A stretch of 45,432 nt of DNA from an uncultured candidate division WPS-2 bacterium (lineage in GTDB: Bacteria; Vulcanimicrobiota; Vulcanimicrobiia; Vulcanimicrobiales; Vulcanimicrobiaceae), in the NCBI GenBank assembly GCA_937927945.1, contig CALEYW010000042.1, positions 1 to 45,432 of the forward strand, written 5' to 3'. Below, in pieces: positions 41,324 through 45,432 of the stretch. Position numbers and translations under genes: made by a program. Below the pieces are notes generated by a model. It worked only from the letters and a program-made list of their open reading frames with translations, made no database searches and had not been told where the DNA came from. Positions within the stretch are counted from its first letter, which is position 1; each line of letters begins with the position of its first letter.

Positions 41324-41353
41324 AAGGGCTCCGCTTCGGCGGGGCCCTTCTTC
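41324..41353 (+). terminator. Intrinsic terminator after TonB receptor 4 (TTCG loop)
   Basis: AAGGGCTCCGC and GCGGGGCCCTT pair with one T-G wobble around a TTCG loop, followed by CTTCTT. A smaller hairpin, GAACG-AAA-CGTTC, precedes it. It separates receptor 4 from the small gene that follows. Confidence 0.85.
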
Positions 41354-41377
41354 GTTGCCGGATGATATACTCGCACG

Positions 41378-41599
41378 ATGCGATTCGGCTACCAGTGCGA
41401 GGAATGCGAAGAAGCGGTGTGGCTGGCCGCGCCCCGGCCGGAGCTGCAGTGGCTCCGCAGCCGTCGCCACATCGTGCGGGAGGTGCAGCGCCATCTCTCG
41501 GCCGGCCTCGACGGCTGGATGGACGAGGGCCTCGTCTTCCTCGATCGCCACGACGGCCACAGCGTCGTGGTCGTTCAACGGGGCTCGGTAGCGCACTAA
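41378..41599 (+). CDS. Small hypothetical protein with CxxC motif
   Basis: 73 residues. The start region is MRFGYQCEECEEAVW, where CEEC could bind a metal or be redox active. The remainder is charged and likely helical (SRRHIVREVQRHL) with a C-terminal strand (HSVVVVQRGS). Two other frames overlap the same bases, but this one has a balanced protein-like composition, an ATG start, and no long Arg/Ser runs. I do not recognise it. It lies alone between receptors 4 and 5 with no clear ribosome-binding site. Confidence 0.6.
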   Translation: MRFGYQCEECEEAVWLAAPRPELQWLRSRRHIVREVQRHLSAGLDGWMDEGLVFLDRHDGHSVVVVQRGSVAH

Positions 41600-41732
41600 A
41601 CGGCGCGTTCGTCGAGGCACACGGCTTCGGCCGGGCGCCTTCCTGCTGACTTTCGGTGCGTATGACCCGGTGACGCTTAGGCTATCCCAAGGGGAATGCC
41701 AGGGAACTGTCAGAATGGTGACGGTCTACTTA

Positions 41733-41762
41733 GCCGGGCCCTCCATAAGGGTCGGGCCCGGC
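41733..41762 (+). promoter_or_regulatory. Leader hairpin upstream of TonB receptor 5
   Basis: GCCGGGCCC (41733-41741) and GGGCCCGGC (41754-41762) form a perfect nine-base-pair stem over a 12-base loop, ending about 23 bases before the start codon. No T-run follows, so a regulatory or mRNA-stability role is more likely than termination. Confidence 0.45.
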
Positions 41763-41785
41763 GCCCCATATTTAGCGAAAGGATC

Positions 41786-44700
41786 ATGCCTGTGGCATTT
41801 CGACTTCTGATGAAGCGAAGTGTCGTTGCGGCATTCCTGATTCTCTCGTTCGTGCTCCAGGGAACGACAAGCGTTCTGGCCGGCACGACGGGAACGATCA
41901 GTGGAACCGTCATCGACGCATCGACCAACCAACCCATTCCTGGCGCGAAAGTTACCGCGCTGAGCCCCTCCCAGTCGGCAACGACGACGACTGGACCCGA
42001 CGGGCGCTACTCGTTCCTCTCGCTGAGCCCCGATACGTATACCGTTACGGTCGCGGCCAGTTCGAAATATCAACAGTCCTCGGTGAGCGGCATCAGCGTC
42101 CTCGCCGATGCGAATCAGGCCGTGACCGTCTCTCAGCCGACGAAGCTGAAGACCATCGGTTCGGTCACCTCGCGTGCTGCATCGTCCCTGGTCAAGCCGG
42201 GTACGACGGCCGACGTCTATTCGATCAGTGCCGCAACCCAGGACAAGGCGGGGAATCTCGGCGGCGGCGGCACGCTCAACAGCGCGTGGTCCGCGATCTC
42301 GTCGGTCCCGGGCGTCTACGTTGCCCCGGGCCTCAACGGGTACATCGGAGCGGGCGCTTCGATGTCGATCCGCGGCGGCGACTACGATCAGATCGGGTAC
42401 GAACTCGACGGCATCCCGGTCAACCGCGCCTTCGACAGTTATCCGTCGAACTCGCTCTCAGCCCTCGGCCAGCAAGAGCTGCAGGTGTACACCGGCGCAG
42501 CTCCGGCCAACGCCGAAGCGCAAGGTATCTCCGGGTACATCAATCAGGTCATCCGGACCGGAACCGCGCCGGCAACGCGTACGCTCGACCTCGCGGTCGG
42601 CGCGCCGACGTTCTACAACAAGCTCGCGTTCGAAACCGGCGGAGCGAATCCGTCGCGGACGTTCTCGTACTACGTCGGCCTCGGCGGATACGCACAGAAC
42701 TTCCGCTACGGCGACCAATTCAACGGTGCCAGCCTCAGCCGATACAACGGTTCGCCGCTCGGCGCCTGTCCCGGCGGCCCGGAAACCTCGACGGTCAACC
42801 GCAACACGGTCCCGTCGTGCTACAGCCCCTCGGGTGCCGATTACACGAACGGCGGAACGACGGCCGCGTACGTCCTCGGACCGTACAACGTCGACGGCGA
42901 GTCGCAAGCGCGTCAAAACGATAGCATCGTGAACCTCCACTTCGGGCTGCCCCGCAAAGACGGAGCGCGCGATGACATTCAGGTGCTCTACGATTACACG
43001 CTGCTCAAAAACTACGGGTACACCTCGACCAACGACATGGGCGGCGCGGCGTTCCTCAATCTCGCGGGCGTCGGCGCTCCGACCTACCTCGACACCCATG
43101 CGGTAACGGCACCCTACGGCACCGTGCTCCCCGTCGGCTATGCCGGCGGCGGCGGCTACGCCGGGACCTACCTCTTCCCGGGCTCGCCGAACGGCCGCGC
43201 GTTCGGTGCTGCGATCCCAGCGAACCAAGAGGACATGACCCCCAACAACCAGGGGATCACGAAGGTGCAATACCAGCACAACTTCGGGACGAGCGCGTTC
43301 CTGCGCGTGTACGGCTACACGTACTACTCGGATTGGCTCAACCAATGCCCGCAGTCGACGAACCAGAACTACCTCGGATTCTGCTCGCCGGACTACGAGC
43401 TGAGCGCCCACACGCGCGGACTCAGCGCGCTGTTCTCCGATCAGCTCAACTCCCAGCACCTCCTCTCGGTGCAGGCGTCCTACACCACGTCGAACGTGCT
43501 ACGCGATAACAATACCTTCTATGGGGTTGGCGGGAGCACCAAAGTCGGGTACCTCGTCAATGGCAACAACCCGTACAACGGAACGTGCTACGCCGCAGAC
43601 GGCACCGCCGATCCGGGCTGCAACTACGGCGCGACCGCATTCCAAGCGCTCACGATGAACCAGTTGCTCGGCGCGAAGCCCGCGCCGACCCTCACCGCGA
43701 CCAATTGCGGCGGCGGTCCTTGCCAATACGTCCTCGTTGCGGGTGGCCCCAGCGCGACGTACAACCAGGTGCGGCCGAAGTTCACCGCTCTGTCGATTAC
43801 CGACAACTGGCGCCCGACAGACAAGCTGAACATCAACCTCGGCATGCGTTACGACTACTACGCGTACTTCGGCAGCGACACGACGAACTCGCCGGCCCGG
43901 ACGCTGTTCTACAACGCGTACAACACCGCCAATCCCGGCGCGAACCTCGTGAACGTCCCGAGCCAGGTGGTCGGGTTCCCGGAGTTCCAGCCGCGCATCG
44001 GCGCCACGTACACCGTCGACCCGAGGACCGTTCTCCGCGCGAGCTACGGCCGCTATGCTCAGGCGCCGAACAGCGCATTCGAGCAGTACAACTACCTCCA
44101 GCCGAACGACCTCTCGAACATCTTGAAATTCGGCGCAAAGGGACTAGGATACACGAACGGTCACAGCGTGCGGCCCGAGGTGTCGAACAACTACGACTTC
44201 TCGTTCGAACACCAGTTCAAGGGCGACATGGCGGTCAAGATCACGCCGTTCCTCCGCAAGACGCAGGACCAGATCCAGCAGTTCTATCTGGATCAGAAGA
44301 CGAGCTTCGTCTCCGGTTTGAACGTCGGACGGCAGACGTCGCAAGGCGTCGAGCTCGAAGTCGACAAGGGTGACTTCAGCCGGAACGGACTCGCGGGCCG
44401 GTTCTCGTTCACCTACACGAACAGCTACATCCAGTACACCAAGACGCCGAACGGCTCGAACGTCGTCGACGGCATCAACCAGAACATCCAGGGCTACAAC
44501 GCCTACACGTCGTTCTGCGGCGCACATCCCACCGATGCGCGTTGCGCTACGACCAGCACGGGCGTCGCGGCGGCGCCCTGCTACACGACGGGCGGCGCTG
44601 CCGATCCGACGTGCGCCGCCACTTCGGTCGCCAACCCGTACTGGAATGCTCCGGTTCAGGCTCTGCTCGATCCGAACGGCAAGTATGCGACGTTCGACAC

Positions 44701-45328
44701 GTTCCCCGCGGGGATCGGTTCGTCGTATGCCACGTACGGCGCTCCGTACGTCTTGACGGCGATCGTGCAATGGAAGCACGACAAACTGGCGCTGACTCCG
44801 GCACTGCAGTTCTCGGCCGGACAGCGCTACGGCGCTCCCGCGAACCTGCCGGGCGTCCTTCCGGACACCTGCACCGGGACGCTGGGCAATTCCACGGCGA
44901 TCGATCCTCGCTACAACTACGGCGCCACCGGCGGTTCGCCGTACGACGCCGCGACTTGTGCAATTGGATCGTCGTCTTTCGCACTTCCGAACCCGAAGTC
45001 GGGTCTGTTCGACGGACTCGGGCAGTACGTGCAGCCGTCGATCATCCAGCTCCACCTGCAGGCGTCGTATGACGTGAGCAAGCGGATCACGCTGGTCGGG
45101 AACTTCGCCAACCTCTACAGCCGCTGCTTCGGCGGTTCGAAGGGCTACTGGACGACGAACGGCGCGTGTTCATACGGATTGCTCCCTGGCCAAAGTGGCG
45201 GCATCAACCCGATCGGCAATGGCTACAATCCGGGCAACACCCTCCAGCCGTTCCTGACGGTGCCCTACGGCAGCTACTTCAACACGAACCCGTTCAACAT
45301 GTACTTCGAGGCGCGCATCAAGGTCTAA
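41786..45328 (+). CDS. TonB-dependent receptor-like outer-membrane protein 5 (cysteine-rich type)
   Basis: 1,180 residues from ATG 41786 behind AAAGGA; ATG 41812 (MKRSVV) is an alternative. Signal peptide to about residue 39 (VLQGTTSVLAG), carboxypeptidase-regulatory-like domain 40-125, plug about 140-285 with MSIRGGDYDQIGYELDGIPV and SGYINQVIRTGT, barrel ending FEARIKV. Loop cysteine pairs: CYAADGTADPGC, CGGGPC (first Cys codon at 43706), CGAHPTDARC, CYTTGGAADPTC and CFGGSK..GAC. Long blocks match receptor 2 almost exactly (KTQDQIQQF, QTSQGVELEVDKGDFSRNG), so the two arose by a fairly recent duplication even though 16 kb separate them. Followed by an intrinsic terminator. Confidence 0.92.
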   Translation: MPVAFRLLMKRSVVAAFLILSFVLQGTTSVLAGTTGTISGTVIDASTNQPIPGAKVTALSPSQSATTTTGPDGRYSFLSLSPDTYTVTVAASSKYQQSSVSGISVLADANQAVTVSQPTKLKTIGSVTSRAASSLVKPGTTADVYSISAATQDKAGNLGGGGTLNSAWSAISSVPGVYVAPGLNGYIGAGASMSIRGGDYDQIGYELDGIPVNRAFDSYPSNSLSALGQQELQVYTGAAPANAEAQGISGYINQVIRTGTAPATRTLDLAVGAPTFYNKLAFETGGANPSRTFSYYVGLGGYAQNFRYGDQFNGASLSRYNGSPLGACPGGPETSTVNRNTVPSCYSPSGADYTNGGTTAAYVLGPYNVDGESQARQNDSIVNLHFGLPRKDGARDDIQVLYDYTLLKNYGYTSTNDMGGAAFLNLAGVGAPTYLDTHAVTAPYGTVLPVGYAGGGGYAGTYLFPGSPNGRAFGAAIPANQEDMTPNNQGITKVQYQHNFGTSAFLRVYGYTYYSDWLNQCPQSTNQNYLGFCSPDYELSAHTRGLSALFSDQLNSQHLLSVQASYTTSNVLRDNNTFYGVGGSTKVGYLVNGNNPYNGTCYAADGTADPGCNYGATAFQALTMNQLLGAKPAPTLTATNCGGGPCQYVLVAGGPSATYNQVRPKFTALSITDNWRPTDKLNINLGMRYDYYAYFGSDTTNSPARTLFYNAYNTANPGANLVNVPSQVVGFPEFQPRIGATYTVDPRTVLRASYGRYAQAPNSAFEQYNYLQPNDLSNILKFGAKGLGYTNGHSVRPEVSNNYDFSFEHQFKGDMAVKITPFLRKTQDQIQQFYLDQKTSFVSGLNVGRQTSQGVELEVDKGDFSRNGLAGRFSFTYTNSYIQYTKTPNGSNVVDGINQNIQGYNAYTSFCGAHPTDARCATTSTGVAAAPCYTTGGAADPTCAATSVANPYWNAPVQALLDPNGKYATFDTFPAGIGSSYATYGAPYVLTAIVQWKHDKLALTPALQFSAGQRYGAPANLPGVLPDTCTGTLGNSTAIDPRYNYGATGGSPYDAATCAIGSSSFALPNPKSGLFDGLGQYVQPSIIQLHLQASYDVSKRITLVGNFANLYSRCFGGSKGYWTTNGACSYGLLPGQSGGINPIGNGYNPGNTLQPFLTVPYGSYFNTNPFNMYFEARIKV

Positions 45329-45353
45329 GCGCTCGCGGTACCGCGAACACGAA

Positions 45354-45384
45354 GGCGCCCGGCTCAGGCCGGGCGCCTCTTTTG
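45354..45384 (+). terminator. Intrinsic terminator after TonB receptor 5
   Basis: AGGCGCCCGGC (45354-45364) and GCCGGGCGCCT (45369-45379) form a perfect 11-base-pair stem with a TCAG loop and CTTTT tail. The tail is directly followed by the 5' end of a probable group IIC intron, as expected for that intron class. Confidence 0.92.
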
Positions 45385-45432
45385 TGCGCCCGGCATGGAC
45401 GCTTGACTTGGAGGTGAGAGTCCTCTACGGGG
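45385..45432 (+). mobile_element. 5' end of a group IIC intron (partial, continues beyond the window)
   Basis: The sequence after the terminator T-run begins GTGCGCCCGGCATGG and continues with GGAGGTGAGAGTCCTC. Group II introns start with GUGYG. From memory, the Oceanobacillus iheyensis group IIC intron starts GTGTGCCCGGCATGG and also has GGGTGAGAGTCCC at about the same place. Group IIC introns are known to insert just downstream of intrinsic terminator stem-loops, which is exactly the position here. Only 48 bases are inside the window, so the reverse transcriptase gene, domain V and the 3' end cannot be checked. Confidence 0.8.

Noticed and set aside
41355..41649. Two further small open frames overlapping the 73-residue CxxC gene
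   Set aside because: Their products are dominated by Ser, Arg and Ala, as expected for shifted frames of GC-rich coding DNA.
22149..45328. Repeated receptor sequences as a CRISPR or tandem DNA repeat array
   Set aside because: The similarity is at protein level over kilobases, without short direct repeats and spacers.
45386..45432. tRNA or other small RNA at the right edge
   Set aside because: The sequence does not fold into a cloverleaf, while the GTGCG start and position behind a terminator fit a group IIC intron.

Overview
The window is one contiguous piece of a GC-rich bacterial chromosome. It is densely coded, with many GTG starts and GTGA or TGATG stop/start overlaps. The organism is a diderm, shown by five large TonB-dependent-receptor-like outer-membrane proteins, nucleotide-sugar genes for surface glycans and a PBP4-type peptidase. 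The repeated receptors with an N-terminal carboxypeptidase-regulatory domain, together with the gene mix, recall Candidatus Eremiobacterota (WPS-2/Vulcanimicrobiota). That placement rests on memory of similar proteins, not on a marker gene.

Layout. (1) 1-3166, minus strand: an ECF sigma factor, its zinc-finger anti-sigma factor, a membrane protein with a bactofilin-like N-terminus, and a LysN-like aminotransferase that carries a frameshift and runs off the left edge. (2) 3284-9597, plus: rfbB-rfbA-rfbD (dTDP-rhamnose branch, no rfbC), an SDR epimerase, a sulfotransferase-like protein, a decayed gene end, and a methyltransferase with a duplicated N-terminal module. (3) 9685-14511, plus: an overlapping four-gene operon for both subunits of B12/PLP lysine 5,6-aminomutase, a PBP4-like peptidase and a SIS-domain aminosugar enzyme. 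(4) 14647-17568: TonB receptor 1, divergent from the others. (5) 17801-21966: PilZ protein, gmd, a GDP-sugar reductase/epimerase, an isoprenylcysteine-methyltransferase-like membrane protein and a CDF cation exporter. (6) 22149-25682: TonB receptor 2 with a strong terminator. (7) 25800-29196: thiolase, 3-hydroxyacyl-CoA dehydrogenase and acyl-CoA dehydrogenase. (8) 29199-31064, minus: DUF2071, DCC-family and secreted proteins. (9) 31185-33247: sucC-sucD. (10) 33475-45328: three more TonB receptors in tandem, each ending in a GC-rich hairpin terminator, with one small gene between receptors 4 and 5. (11) 45385 to the right edge: the first 48 bases of what looks like a group IIC intron, inserted directly behind the last terminator.

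How the parts fit. Two nucleotide-sugar sets (dTDP-6-deoxyhexose and GDP-6-deoxymannose) plus sulfotransferase and methyltransferase genes suggest a decorated surface polysaccharide. The aminomutase, the thiolase/dehydrogenase set and succinyl-CoA synthetase are consistent with amino-acid and acyl-CoA catabolism feeding the TCA cycle; this link is inferred. The most unusual feature is the family of four 1,177-1,261-residue receptors with conserved cysteine pairs, including a CGxGPC motif, spread through the predicted barrel region. No tRNA, rRNA, CRISPR array or complete transposase gene was found.
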